Positions 9,896 to 18,166 are shown, counted from the stretch's first letter. The stretch is 64,000 nt of DNA from Paralteromonas sediminis (GCF_003820355.1 NZ_RPOK01000007.1:26597-90596), one strand, 5' to 3'. Program-made: numbers and translations. Notes: a model not told the origin generated them from the sequence alone.

Positions 9896-10140
9896 CTACC
9901 ACAACACTCGATGAAAAACTTAATCTGCTCTCTAAACGCGAGTTGCAGGTGGCGCATAAAATTATGGAAGGCGCCCCAAATAAACTTATTGCACGAGAAC
10001 TGTTTATCAGTGAAAGGACGGTAAAGTTCCATTGTGCCAATATTTATCGCAAGTTGGATATTCCCAACAGAGCGGGCCTCATGGCGAATTTTTTTCGCCA
10101 TCTTTATCAACCCGTTGTCAGAGCGGAAAACCAGATTTAG
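9892..10140 (+). CDS. Stand-alone LuxR/GerE-type HTH protein
   Basis: An 82-residue protein consisting almost only of a LuxR C-terminal helix-turn-helix domain (LSKRELQVAHKIMEG, then IARELFISERTVKFHCANIYRKL). There is no receiver or ligand-binding domain. Its ATG overlaps the exporter stop, so it is translationally coupled to the secretion genes and is probably the local regulator of the cluster. Its target site cannot be identified from sequence alone. Confidence 0.85.
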   Translation: MTTTTLDEKLNLLSKRELQVAHKIMEGAPNKLIARELFISERTVKFHCANIYRKLDIPNRAGLMANFFRHLYQPVVRAENQI

Positions 10141-10164
10141 CGTGTAATCGCTAAACACAGCACT

Positions 10165-10185
10165 TTGTTTGTTTTAAGCAAACAA
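10165..10185 (+). other. Intercistronic hairpin upstream of the precursor peptide gene
   Basis: TTGTTTG (10165-10171) pairs with CAAACAA (10179-10185) across the loop TTTTAAG. There is no T run, so it is more likely an mRNA processing or stability element than a terminator. Confidence 0.4.
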
Positions 10186-10216
10186 GGACGTTAATTACTA
10201 TGAAAGGAAGACAATA

Positions 10217-10405
10217 ATGCAACATCCATTTGAAATAACTGAATTAACCAATCAAGAATGTGAGCAAGCTGCCGGCAGCGCCTCTGCGGCTCATGACATC
10301 AACACTGATTCATTTTACACACCAGGCATTCTGCCTCCCCCCATTTTCATCACGTTTGCGTTAGGTGAAGATGGCGGAGAACTTCCCATTGATGATTTTG
10401 TATAG
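10217..10405 (+). CDS. Putative graspetide (omega-ester RiPP) precursor peptide
   Basis: A 62-residue peptide preceded by AAAGGAAG at a 6-base spacing. The leader, residues 1-21, fits the double-glycine rule read back from Ser21: Leu10 at -12, Glu14 at -8, Cys15 at -7, Ala18 at -4, Gly20 at -2, Ser21 at -1. The predicted core, residues 22-62, is rich in Pro and acidic residues and contains ITFALGED at 45-52, which resembles the TTxxxxEE ring motif of plesiocin-type graspetides with the first Thr replaced by Ile. Thr46 could be esterified to Glu51 or Asp52; Ser32, Thr35, Glu55, Asp59 and Asp60 are further possible ring residues. It sits between the exporter genes and the ATP-grasp gene. The product class is inference; the bond pattern is not known. 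Confidence 0.75.
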   Translation: MQHPFEITELTNQECEQAAGSASAAHDINTDSFYTPGILPPPIFITFALGEDGGELPIDDFV

Positions 10406-10430
10406 GCGATAAATCCAAAATCATAACGAT

Positions 10431-10458
10431 GCCCAAGTGCAATGCATTGCATTTGGGC
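10431..10458 (+). other. Strong hairpin between precursor and ligase genes
   Basis: GCCCAAGTGCAA pairs with TTGCATTTGGGC (one G-U pair) around a TGCA loop. No T run follows, so it is probably a partial attenuator or RNase barrier that keeps precursor mRNA more abundant than the downstream ligase mRNA. Confidence 0.6.
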
Positions 10459-10486
10459 TACTTGTCTTAATATACAAGGGCGCAGT

Positions 10487-11383
10487 ATGGCTGTAACACT
10501 TATTGTTGGTGATGAAAAAGAATACCAAATTCATTGCATTGCCGTTAGGTTACGTGAAATGGGCAGCGAGGTGCGCTGCCTTCAACTTTCAGACTTTCCA
10601 CTTAAAAATGCCATTAGCTGGCAGCCTGACTGCGGCCAAGGCTACTTACATCTAAACAATGAGAGCTTTAGTTTTAATGACATAAAGAGTGTCTATTGGC
10701 ACAGAGCACAGGCTTGTCAGTCTGAACAAGCGACAACGGGTAACTGGCTAAAGAAGGAAGTCCAAAGCGCACTGTCTCCTCTTTTGAATTGTCTTAGCAT
10801 TCGTTGGATCAACCCAATTTCAGCGTTGCAATACCATCAAAACAAACCTAGGCAACTTAATCATGCAGTCCGACTTGGCGCAGTAATACCTCCTACTTAT
10901 ATCGGCAACAACCCACGCTGCGCGTTGGACTTTTTACGCCAACACAGTGTTTGTATTTTTAAGCCCGTGCAAGGTGGTGCATTGACGCAACCAGTTTGTC
11001 ATAAACAACGTCACATGGATCACTTGCAATCCGCATTGCGTTTGGCACCTGTTACGCTGCAGGCAAAAGTCGGCACAAGCAACGTGCGTACTTTTGTTCT
11101 GGGAAATACTTTGCTGAGCGCAGAGTTAAAAACGGACTATTTGGACTTCAGAGAAGATAGCAATGTGCAAGTTCATGTGGTAACGCTGCCAGATAACATC
11201 GCTAATTTAGCTCGAAGGATTTGCAGAGGGTTTGGCATGATTTGGTGTGCTATTGACTGGCGTATCGATGCCTACGGACAATTTTACTTTTTGGAAGCCA
11301 ACCCCTGTCCTCACTTCTATCGATTTGAGCAATTAACCGGGCTACCTGTAAGTGAAGAACTAGGAAGGCTGTTATTGCATTAA
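10487..11383 (+). CDS. ATP-grasp ligase of the MvdD/RimK type (graspetide maturase)
   Basis: A 298-residue enzyme expected to form omega-ester or omega-amide side-chain bonds on the neighbouring precursor. It shows the family layout: N-terminal domain with LIVGDEKEY and SDFP, then DIKSVYWHR (cf. the VWyRRp of MvdC/D enzymes), ATP-binding Lys159 in IFKPVQGG, then DYLDFRED, Asp257, and the metal ligands Glu270 and Asn272 in FLEANPCPHF, ending TGLPVSEELGRLL. Unusual points are NPCPHF in place of the usual NPNGQ and QAKV where many relatives have QExI. The ATG at 10487 has AAGGG six bases upstream; an earlier in-frame ATG (10442) lies inside the hairpin. It ends the operon. Confidence 0.85.
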   Translation: MAVTLIVGDEKEYQIHCIAVRLREMGSEVRCLQLSDFPLKNAISWQPDCGQGYLHLNNESFSFNDIKSVYWHRAQACQSEQATTGNWLKKEVQSALSPLLNCLSIRWINPISALQYHQNKPRQLNHAVRLGAVIPPTYIGNNPRCALDFLRQHSVCIFKPVQGGALTQPVCHKQRHMDHLQSALRLAPVTLQAKVGTSNVRTFVLGNTLLSAELKTDYLDFREDSNVQVHVVTLPDNIANLARRICRGFGMIWCAIDWRIDAYGQFYFLEANPCPHFYRFEQLTGLPVSEELGRLLLH

Positions 11384-11385
11384 AA

Positions 11386-11403
11386 AGGGCGCTGGCGCGC
11401 CCT
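11386..11403. terminator. Bidirectional terminator between the RiPP operon and hslU
   Basis: AGGGCGC/GCGCCCT with loop TGGC. On the minus strand it is followed by five T, which suits hslU; on the plus strand the tail is weaker (TCTT). Confidence 0.75.
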
Positions 11404-11420
11404 CTTAAAGTAGTTGCCGA

Positions 11421-12749
11421 TTACAAAATAAACCGACTTAAGTCTTCGTTGTCCACTAGCGCCTCGAGGTGACTATTAACATAGTTGGCATCAATAGTAA
11501 TAGACTCACCTGACTTTTCAGACGCATCGAAAGAAATCTCTTCCATTAAACGCTCAAGCACCGTGTGCAGACGTCGCGCACCGATATTTTCAGTTTTTTC
11601 GTTTACTTGCCAGGCCGCCTCGGCGATGCGCTGGATACCACTTTCATCAAACGTTACCGACACGCCCTCGGTCGCCAACAACGCACGGTACTGTTCAGTG
11701 AGTGACGCATTGGGTTCTGTAAGAATACGTTTGAAGTCCTCAACTTTAAGCGCTGACAGTTCTACCCGAATGGGCAAGCGGCCTTGTAGCTCCGGGATTA
11801 AGTCAGAGGGTTTAGCCATCTGGAATGCACCTGAGGCAACAAACAATATGTGGTCAGTTTTGATCATACCGTGTTTGGTAGATACCGTTGAGCCTTCAAC
11901 CAAAGGCAGCAAGTCGCGCTGTACGCCTTCACGAGAAACATCGGCACTTCCTGTGCCTTCTCGTTTACAGATTTTGTCAATTTCATCAATAAAAACAATG
12001 CCATTTTGCTCTACCGCATCAATAGCTTTTTGTTTTAGATCTTCCTGATTAACCAGCTTGGCAGCCTCTTCCTCTACTAATAGCTTCAGCGCTTCTTTGA
12101 TCCTCAGCTTCTTCTTCTTCTTTTGAGAGCCTGACAAATTTTGGAACATGCCTTGTAGTTGATTGGTCATTTCTTCCATGCCTGGAGGCGCCATAATTTC
12201 AACACCAACTTGTGGTTGTGCTATGTCGATATCGATTTCTTTGTCGTCTAGCTTGCCTTCTCTGAGCTTTTTACGAAACGTTTGGCGCGTCCCCCTGTCC
12301 TGTGCCTCTTCCTTTTCACCAAATACATTTTCAGCGCCTGGAAGTAGAACATCCAAAATGCGTTCTTCTGCGGCTTCTTCCGCGCGAAAACGCACTTTTT
12401 CCATCTCTAGCTCTTTGGTCATTTTTACCGAGATATCAGCCAAATCCCGAATAATAGATTCGACTTCTTTACCTACATACCCTACCTCGGTGAATTTTGT
12501 AGCTTCAACCTTGATAAAGGGCGCATGGGCCAATTTCGCTAGACGCCTCGCAATTTCAGTTTTACCAACACCTGTGGGCCCGATCATGAGTATATTTTTC
12601 GGTGTAACTTCTTGTCTTAACTCTTCAGGCAGCTGCATGCGGCGCCAACGATTCCTAAGTGCAATAGACACTGCGCGTTTGGCGTCTTGCTGGCCGATTA
12701 TATGACGGTCTAGCTCGTGTACAATTTCTCTGGGCGTCATTTCAGACAT
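11421..12749 (-). CDS. hslU: ATP-dependent protease ATPase subunit HslU
   Basis: A 442-residue AAA+ unfoldase that feeds proteins to HslV. It begins with [17 protein letters not shown], has Walker A GPTGVGKT at residues 57-64, the charged I-domain in the middle, Walker [12 protein letters not shown], the sensor region [11 protein letters not shown], and ends LSRFIL, whose C-terminal residues insert into HslV. It follows hslV by 46 bases and forms one unit with it. Full length. Confidence 0.98.
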   Translation of the reverse strand: MSEMTPREIVHELDRHIIGQQDAKRAVSIALRNRWRRMQLPEELRQEVTPKNILMIGPTGVGKTEIARRLAKLAHAPFIKVEATKFTEVGYVGKEVESIIRDLADISVKMTKELEMEKVRFRAEEAAEERILDVLLPGAENVFGEKEEAQDRGTRQTFRKKLREGKLDDKEIDIDIAQPQVGVEIMAPPGMEEMTNQLQGMFQNLSGSQKKKKKLRIKEALKLLVEEEAAKLVNQEDLKQKAIDAVEQNGIVFIDEIDKICKREGTGSADVSREGVQRDLLPLVEGSTVSTKHGMIKTDHILFVASGAFQMAKPSDLIPELQGRLPIRVELSALKVEDFKRILTEPNASLTEQYRALLATEGVSVTFDESGIQRIAEAAWQVNEKTENIGARRLHTVLERLMEEISFDASEKSGESITIDANYVNSHLEALVDNEDLSRFIL

Positions 12750-12795
12750 AGTTAATTTTTTCCATTGCTTTACGCAGGTTATTAAACCAACGCAA

Positions 12796-13320
12796 TTAAT
12801 AACTTAAGGTTTCAACCGTTTGACTGTGGTTGGTGAACACACAAATATCACCAGCAATAGTCAGGCTCTTCTCTGCAATTTCCTGCGCCGACAAACTGGT
12901 ATTATCTAGCAATGCTGAGGCAGCAGCTTGGGCATAAGGGCCACCGGACCCAATTGCGATCAAATCATTTTCTGGCTGCACAACATCGCCATTCCCTGTA
13001 ATGATAAAAGAGGCAGTATGATCAGCGACGGCTAGCAGCGCTTCGAGACGTCTTAACATACGATCAGTACGCCAGTCTTTCGCCAATTCAACAGCGGCTT
13101 TAGTCAAATGCCCTTGGTGTTGCTCAAGTTTAGATTCAAATCGCTCAAATAAAGTAAAGGCATCGGCAGTTCCACCTGCAAAACCTGCCAGTACTTTGTT
13201 CTGATACAGTCTTCTGACTTTGCGCGCATTGCCTTTCATTACCGTATTGCCTAAAGAGACTTGCCCGTCTCCCGCAATCACTACTTGATTATCACGGCGC
13301 ACAGATACAATAGTAGTCAC
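12796..13320 (-). CDS. hslV: ATP-dependent protease peptidase subunit HslV
   Basis: A 174-residue threonine protease subunit. After removal of the initiator residue, Thr of TTIVSVRR is the nucleophile; [25 protein letters not shown] and AIGSGG are family landmarks. The start codon is GTG, with GAGGAA five bases upstream and no alternative that keeps the mature N-terminus correct. Transcribed ahead of hslU. Confidence 0.98.
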   Translation of the reverse strand: MTTIVSVRRDNQVVIAGDGQVSLGNTVMKGNARKVRRLYQNKVLAGFAGGTADAFTLFERFESKLEQHQGHLTKAAVELAKDWRTDRMLRRLEALLAVADHTASFIITGNGDVVQPENDLIAIGSGGPYAQAAASALLDNTSLSAQEIAEKSLTIAGDICVFTNHSQTVETLSY

Positions 13321-13353
13321 TAGGATTCCTCATCCACACTTACATTAGCTTCA

Positions 13354-13382
13354 AAGGTATGCACTAAGTAGGAAATTTCAAG
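13354..13382 (-). promoter_or_regulatory. Candidate heat-shock (sigma-32) promoter for hslVU
   Basis: Read on the minus strand, CTTGAAA (13382-13376) is a perfect sigma-32 -35. After 14 bases comes CATACCTT, a poor match to the expected CCCCAT-type -10. hslVU belongs to the sigma-32 regulon in E. coli, and rpoH is in this window. Confidence 0.4.
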
Positions 13383-13556
13383 GTGCTAACACGAAAATGT
13401 CCCGTTCTATGTTCTAGTATCAAGCTTCACTACTGGCCTAATTCACGCCTTGTGATTGAATTAGTTTGAGTTTTTTTATGTTGATTTATCTCTTGTGCAG
13501 GAATATTTTGACGATCCCAACTATGATCCTAATTACAATAAAAACAGGAGGCTGAT

Positions 13557-14690
13557 ATGCACCCTGAGCAAACCACTCAGTTACATTTCCAAGCACTGTT
13601 TGATCTTACCATGCGTGCAAAAGCGGGCATTTTTATTTACCTCGCTGTTTGGGTTGTGTTTGTGGTTGGTTTTGACTTTTGGGCGAACTCCCCAATGTTT
13701 GTAATGGTCAACTCAGGACTAATTCTTTTCATGTTTGTAGCGCGTTTGATTCACTTAGCCTATGTAAAACGCGCCAATAAGTACACTACCGACTTCCTCT
13801 ATCAACTATTGATCGGTTTCATTTTGCTTTCCGCATCGCACTGGGGCGTTATGAGTGCGTTTATCTTAATTGAGTTTAAAGATAGCAATGCCTATCAATT
13901 TATCCTTATTGTACTGGCCGCACTCGCGATGGGTGGCGCTAGCGCTTTGAGTATCTCCAATACAGTGCGCTACTTTTACCCTTTGGCATTGTACGCGCCT
14001 GCTTTTTTTGTGTTCTTTATCGAACGCGATCCTTTGAGCACCATATATGGCATTTGCATGCTCCTGTCTTACGCCTATGTAATTGCTGCGTCTAAATATT
14101 CACGCGATAACTACTGGTCGGCAATTAGAAATCACCTTATTGCCGAAGAGCGGGCATCTGAATTAGAAAAATTGAGTACCACCGACCAGCTCACTCAACT
14201 TAAAAATCGCATGTATTTTGATGCCGAATTTGAACAAGAGTGGAGTCGCAGTTTTCGCCTGAAATCGCCTATGTCAGTGATCATGTTAGATTTTGATCAT
14301 TTTAAATCACTGAACGATACTTATGGGCATTTGTTTGGCGACGAAGTACTCAGGCAAGCTTCTAGCCTTATTTCTAATGAGCTAAAGCGACCTACCGATT
14401 GTATCGCCCGCTATGGTGGTGAAGAATTTGTGGCTCTACTGCCTAATACAGATGCAAGCGGAGCCAGGACGTTGGGTGAACGTTTGCGTAAAGCTGTAGA
14501 AAGTATGGCATTGACCCATCAAGGAAAGCCGGTAACCGTCACGTGTTCTGTTGGTGGCGCCAGCGCAGTACCCAGTCATGACATTGAAAAGACAGATGTC
14601 ATAAAACAAGCTGATAGCGCACTCTATGAAGCTAAAAAGATGGGCAGAAATAGATATGTCGCTTTTGATGAGTTGGCCGGGCCCAATTGA
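13557..14690 (+). CDS. Membrane-bound diguanylate cyclase (GGDEF)
   Basis: A 377-residue protein that would make cyclic di-GMP. The first 190 residues hold about six hydrophobic spans with no recognised sensor domain; a GGDEF domain follows (STTDQLTQLKNR, then MLDFDHFKSLND, then ARYGGEEF). The GGEEF active site is intact, and an RPTD inhibitory I-site lies five residues before it, so product inhibition is likely. AGGAGG precedes the ATG. It lies on the plus strand between ftsN and hslV, genes that are neighbours in enterics. Confidence 0.93.
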   Translation: MHPEQTTQLHFQALFDLTMRAKAGIFIYLAVWVVFVVGFDFWANSPMFVMVNSGLILFMFVARLIHLAYVKRANKYTTDFLYQLLIGFILLSASHWGVMSAFILIEFKDSNAYQFILIVLAALAMGGASALSISNTVRYFYPLALYAPAFFVFFIERDPLSTIYGICMLLSYAYVIAASKYSRDNYWSAIRNHLIAEERASELEKLSTTDQLTQLKNRMYFDAEFEQEWSRSFRLKSPMSVIMLDFDHFKSLNDTYGHLFGDEVLRQASSLISNELKRPTDCIARYGGEEFVALLPNTDASGARTLGERLRKAVESMALTHQGKPVTVTCSVGGASAVPSHDIEKTDVIKQADSALYEAKKMGRNRYVAFDELAGPN

Positions 14691-14711
14691 GACTCGGCCA
14701 GCTTTGCCAAC

Positions 14712-15296
14712 TTACAGATTCCAGAACCAAATTTGACAAGTCGTAATACTCGCACGTCTTAGTGAGTGTCTGGCACGTTCAGCATCCCGCTTTGTATCAA
14801 AGGGACCCAAAATCACCCTAAACCAATCACCATTTTCACCCGTGCTTTTTCTAATTTGAGATTCCTGCCCCTGGAAAGCAATTTTAGCTTTCATTTCTTC
14901 CGCTTGTGCGCGGGTTCTAAAAGAAGCACATTGCATTAAATAGCGTCTGCCAGACCCCTGATGGGCTTCTACATCAACCTCTACTTCGTATCCCGGTAGC
15001 GATTTAATATATTGCCAGTCTTCCTCAGGCAATTCAGGTAAGCCTTCTTCATCCTGAATAACAAGAGGTTGTTCAATTTGATTATCCGGTGCAGGTGCAT
15101 TGTCTTTAATAGACCATAGCCAGGCAGCAAAGCCGATTAGGATAAGCACCACTACAACAACGCGTACCCATAACGTAGCGGGTACGGTATTTTCTGGCGC
15201 TTGCTTCTGATTGTGTTTTTTGCGAGCAGCAGGCTTATTCTTTTTCTGATTGGGTTTTGGCGCTCGTCCGCGAGAAACATAATCGCGTTGGGTCAT
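14712..15296 (-). CDS. ftsN: Cell division protein FtsN (SPOR domain)
   Basis: A 194-residue bitopic division protein. It has a basic cytoplasmic N-terminus (QRDYVSRGRAPKPNQKKNK), one membrane span at about residues 45-63, a short acidic linker with ELPEEDWQYIKSLP, and a C-terminal SPOR domain (RYLMQCASFRTRAQAEEMKA to WFRVILGPFDTKRDAERAR) that binds denuded peptidoglycan at the septum. The linker is shorter than in E. coli FtsN. It lies 44 bases downstream of priA, the conserved order. Confidence 0.93.
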   Translation of the reverse strand: MTQRDYVSRGRAPKPNQKKNKPAARKKHNQKQAPENTVPATLWVRVVVVVLILIGFAAWLWSIKDNAPAPDNQIEQPLVIQDEEGLPELPEEDWQYIKSLPGYEVEVDVEAHQGSGRRYLMQCASFRTRAQAEEMKAKIAFQGQESQIRKSTGENGDWFRVILGPFDTKRDAERARHSLRRASITTCQIWFWNL

Positions 15297-15340
15297 GGTG
15301 GTATTATTCTCTTATCACTACTTCGAAATGAAGTGTAACC

Positions 15341-17545
15341 TTATGTCAGATCGATTGCATCAACATCCAAAGACCATCTGACTTGTTTTGCTTCTTTGCT
15401 GGCAGTCATGGCTGACAACAGATGACGCAAAGCAAGATTGAGCGCTTTTCGCGAGGATGCTCGAACAATTAACATCATTCGATAGCGACCTTGTTTCTTT
15501 TCGATCAGTGTTTGTACCGGACCAATTGCAGAAATAATATGCGCAGGGGGTAGCGCAGACCTTGCCAGTTGCAATGCTTTCTGAACTTTGTATTGTTCAT
15601 GTGACTCAGCCTTTACAATAGCTTGTACACTAAAAGGAATAACGTTTGCAGATTGCCGTTCAGCTAATAAACCACGAGCAACGTGCGCATACCCGTTGTG
15701 AATGAGTTCTTGCACGATAGGATGCCCTGGGTGATGGGTTTGCAACCACATCTCGCCAGGCTTCTCAGCACGGCCAGCACGCCCAGCCAATTGTGTGACC
15801 AGTTGCGCCAGCTTTTCAGCAGCGCGCAGGTCTGCACTGAAAAGTGCAGAATCCACATCCACAATCACAACCATAGTCACATCGGGAAAGTGATGTCCTT
15901 TGGCCACTATTTGTGTGCCCACCAGCAACTGATGCTTGCCTGCCCTTATTTCATCAAACCTTTTTTCTAGGGCATCTTTTGTTCGAGTGGCATCTCGATC
16001 TATTCTGGCAATAGACACACTGGGAAATAATCCTTGTAGCGCCTGCTCTAACTGCTCAGTACCAAGACCATCCGCAATCAGCGAGTCACTATGGCAATGA
16101 TCACATCGATTTGGTACACCGCGCTGTGCATCACAATGATGGCATTTAAGCTGTCTTTTGGCTTTGTGCCAGGTCATGGGCCGGTCGCAACGGTGACACA
16201 TCTCGACGTGCCCACAAGCATGGCAAAGCAAAACCGGAGAAAACCCACGACGATTAAGAAACACCAGTACCTGATTTCCTGCTTGAATGTGCTGCTGCAT
16301 TTTTTCTATTAGGTGTTCAGCTATCCCTCCTTGAACAGGATGGTTTCGCATATCCTGAATGTACTGGCTAACCGGATTAGCGCCCCCTGCTCTGGCACTT
16401 AAATGTAAATGCTGATAGCGCCCGTTGAGTGCATTGTTAAGGGTTTCTAAAGAAGGGGTTGCGCTACCTAGTACTAAGGGAACGCCTAGCCTTTGTGCAC
16501 GCACTGCAGCCAAGTCTCTGGCATGGTACCTCAATCCGTCCTGTTGCTTAAAAGAGTCGTCGTGTTCTTCATCGACCACAATCAGACCTAGCTGATAAAA
16601 AGGAGTAAAAATAGCGCTGCGTGTACCTATAATCAGGGGGAGTTTCCCAGATTTTGCTGCTAACCAGATTTGCATGCGCTTTTTGTCTGAGACTTTTGAA
16701 TGCAACACGCCAACAGGATGACCAAAGCGTCGTTCAAACCGTTCAACGGTTTGTGGCGTCAGGCCAATCTCTGGTACCAGAACCAGCACTTGCCTCCCAC
16801 GCAGAAGTACCGTTTCTATGACCTGTAAATACACTTCTGTTTTACCGCTGCCTGTCACCCCATCAAGTAGGCTGACAGAAAAGGTTGTTAACTGACTGGT
16901 TATGACGCCAATTGCCGCCCCTTGTTCACGACTGGCAATAGGCTTATTACCAAGGGTTAATTTGTCTTGCCAGTCTACTTTTGCTTCTAGATTCTGTTGA
17001 TATTGCACCGCCCATTGTTTATCGACCAATGCGTTAATCACCGCATTGGAGAAACGCTGTTTAACATCACTCAGCAAGGCCGACTTCTCCCTTAAGGCAT
17101 TCAATAAGCGTTTTTGCTGCTTTGCATTGGCAGGAATTGTTGAAAGCGCGTCTTTTCCCTCTGGCAGAATTTTCAGGGCTTGCTGGTTTACCAACGACAT
17201 TATCTCTTGCTCTGATTTGTTTTTGCGCAGCCAACTTGGAAGCATGGTTAACAAGGTGTCACCAATGGGATGAAGATAATAGTCAGAGAGCCATTTTCCC
17301 AGCGACAACAATTCGTCGGGAATAAGCGGTTTAGTATCTAATACGCATTGTACTGCTTTGAGCGTACCATCCGTTGCTGCCTTTTCCTGATCACTGCCGA
17401 CAGGTTTACTTTCCATCACAATACCAACAAGTTCGCGCTTGCCAAAAGGCACAACAACTCTTACACCATGCTCAAGACTACTGTCATGGGTATAGGTAAA
17501 AAGCTGGCGCAAAGGTACTGGCACCGCAGCCTGAATAAGATACAT
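15341..17545 (-). CDS. priA: Primosomal protein N' / replication restart helicase PriA
   Basis: A 734-residue 3'-5' helicase that reloads the replisome at stalled forks. It begins with the 3'-OH binding domain (VPVPLRQLFTYTH), then Walker A GVTGSGKTEVY, a DEEH Walker B (VVDEEHDDSFKQQDG), GSATPSLET, and eight zinc-binding cysteines in four CxxC pairs (CHAC, CHRC, CHHC, then C-DHC). Helicase motifs V and VI include QLAGRAGRAEKPG. Full length and intact. Confidence 0.98.
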   Translation of the reverse strand: MYLIQAAVPVPLRQLFTYTHDSSLEHGVRVVVPFGKRELVGIVMESKPVGSDQEKAATDGTLKAVQCVLDTKPLIPDELLSLGKWLSDYYLHPIGDTLLTMLPSWLRKNKSEQEIMSLVNQQALKILPEGKDALSTIPANAKQQKRLLNALREKSALLSDVKQRFSNAVINALVDKQWAVQYQQNLEAKVDWQDKLTLGNKPIASREQGAAIGVITSQLTTFSVSLLDGVTGSGKTEVYLQVIETVLLRGRQVLVLVPEIGLTPQTVERFERRFGHPVGVLHSKVSDKKRMQIWLAAKSGKLPLIIGTRSAIFTPFYQLGLIVVDEEHDDSFKQQDGLRYHARDLAAVRAQRLGVPLVLGSATPSLETLNNALNGRYQHLHLSARAGGANPVSQYIQDMRNHPVQGGIAEHLIEKMQQHIQAGNQVLVFLNRRGFSPVLLCHACGHVEMCHRCDRPMTWHKAKRQLKCHHCDAQRGVPNRCDHCHSDSLIADGLGTEQLEQALQGLFPSVSIARIDRDATRTKDALEKRFDEIRAGKHQLLVGTQIVAKGHHFPDVTMVVIVDVDSALFSADLRAAEKLAQLVTQLAGRAGRAEKPGEMWLQTHHPGHPIVQELIHNGYAHVARGLLAERQSANVIPFSVQAIVKAESHEQYKVQKALQLARSALPPAHIISAIGPVQTLIEKKQGRYRMMLIVRASSRKALNLALRHLLSAMTASKEAKQVRWSLDVDAIDLT

Positions 17546-17581
17546 AATGCTTTTTCTGATGAATTTTCGTGCAAGTTAAGC

Positions 17582-17610
17582 TTGAAACAAATAGCCGCTT
17601 ACATTAATAT
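17582..17610 (+). promoter_or_regulatory. Sigma-70 promoter for rpmE
   Basis: TTGAAA (17582-17587) and TAATAT (17605-17610) are separated by exactly 17 bases. Transcription would start near 17617, giving a leader of about 110 bases before rpmE. It diverges from priA. Confidence 0.7.
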
Positions 17611-17681
17611 GCGCGCCTCTTTACGGCAAGCCTTATGCTGATGTATAAGCCTCGCCACAATAATTTAGCTATGTATGGTGG

Positions 17682-17696
17682 CCTGCTTCGGGCAGG
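17682..17696 (+). promoter_or_regulatory. Hairpin in the rpmE leader
   Basis: CCTGC, loop TTCGG, GCAGG, about 30 bases before the rpmE start. It is a candidate for autogenous control by L31, which has been reported for enteric rpmE; that link is inference here. Confidence 0.35.
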
Positions 17697-17727
17697 TTAG
17701 CGATGCAGCCTTAATATGAGGTATCCC

Positions 17728-17940
17728 ATGAAAGACGGTATTCATCCTAAGTATGAAGAAATTACTGCAACGTGTTCTTGCGGTAACGTAATGAAAATTC
17801 GCTCAACGGTAGGTAAAGACCTTAACCTGGACGTTTGCTCACAGTGTCACCCATTCTACACGGGTAAACAGCGTAACGTTGACACCGGTGGCCGTGTTGA
17901 CCGCTTCAAAAAGCGTTTTGGTGCGCTTGGTAAGAAGTAA
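17728..17940 (+). CDS. rpmE: 50S ribosomal protein L31
   Basis: A 70-residue zinc-binding form of L31. Cys16, Cys18, Cys37 and Cys40 make the C+ zinc site ([14 protein letters not shown]). The ATG at 17728 is chosen because L31 proteins begin MKxGIHP and GAGG lies upstream; the in-frame ATG at 17716 adds four residues that do not fit the family. A strong terminator follows. Confidence 0.98.
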   Translation: MKDGIHPKYEEITATCSCGNVMKIRSTVGKDLNLDVCSQCHPFYTGKQRNVDTGGRVDRFKKRFGALGKK

Positions 17941-17971
17941 GCACAAACAGGCGTGCAAGTCGAACACAAAA

Positions 17972-17997
17972 ACCCATCCCAGTGATGGGTTTTTTTA
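17972..17997 (+). terminator. Rho-independent terminator of rpmE
   Basis: ACCCATC/GATGGGT with loop CCAGT and seven T. Confidence 0.92.
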
Positions 17998-18166
17998 TGT
18001 CTGCAATAAAGCCTATATGAGGATTGTTTCTATTCAACATAAAAAGGAAATATGGACTGCCGGATTGGCTGTGATAGAGTGTTGAAAAAACAATAATAAT
18101 ACTAATAAAAAAGCATTAGCTGACGGAAACCCTGTTCCCTACACACATATAAAGGATAAGTCGACA

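Noticed and set aside
10200..10217. Five-codon frame overlapping the precursor start (TAATG)
   Set aside because: It consists mostly of the precursor's ribosome-binding site; chance is the simpler explanation.
11485..12705. Long plus-strand frames (187 and 180 codons) opposite hslU
   Set aside because: Ser-rich shadow translations of a strongly conserved gene on the other strand, with no ribosome sites.
14674..14700. TGGCCG/CGGCCA repeat at the end of the GGDEF gene as a terminator
   Set aside because: The loop is 15 bases and there is no T run on either strand.
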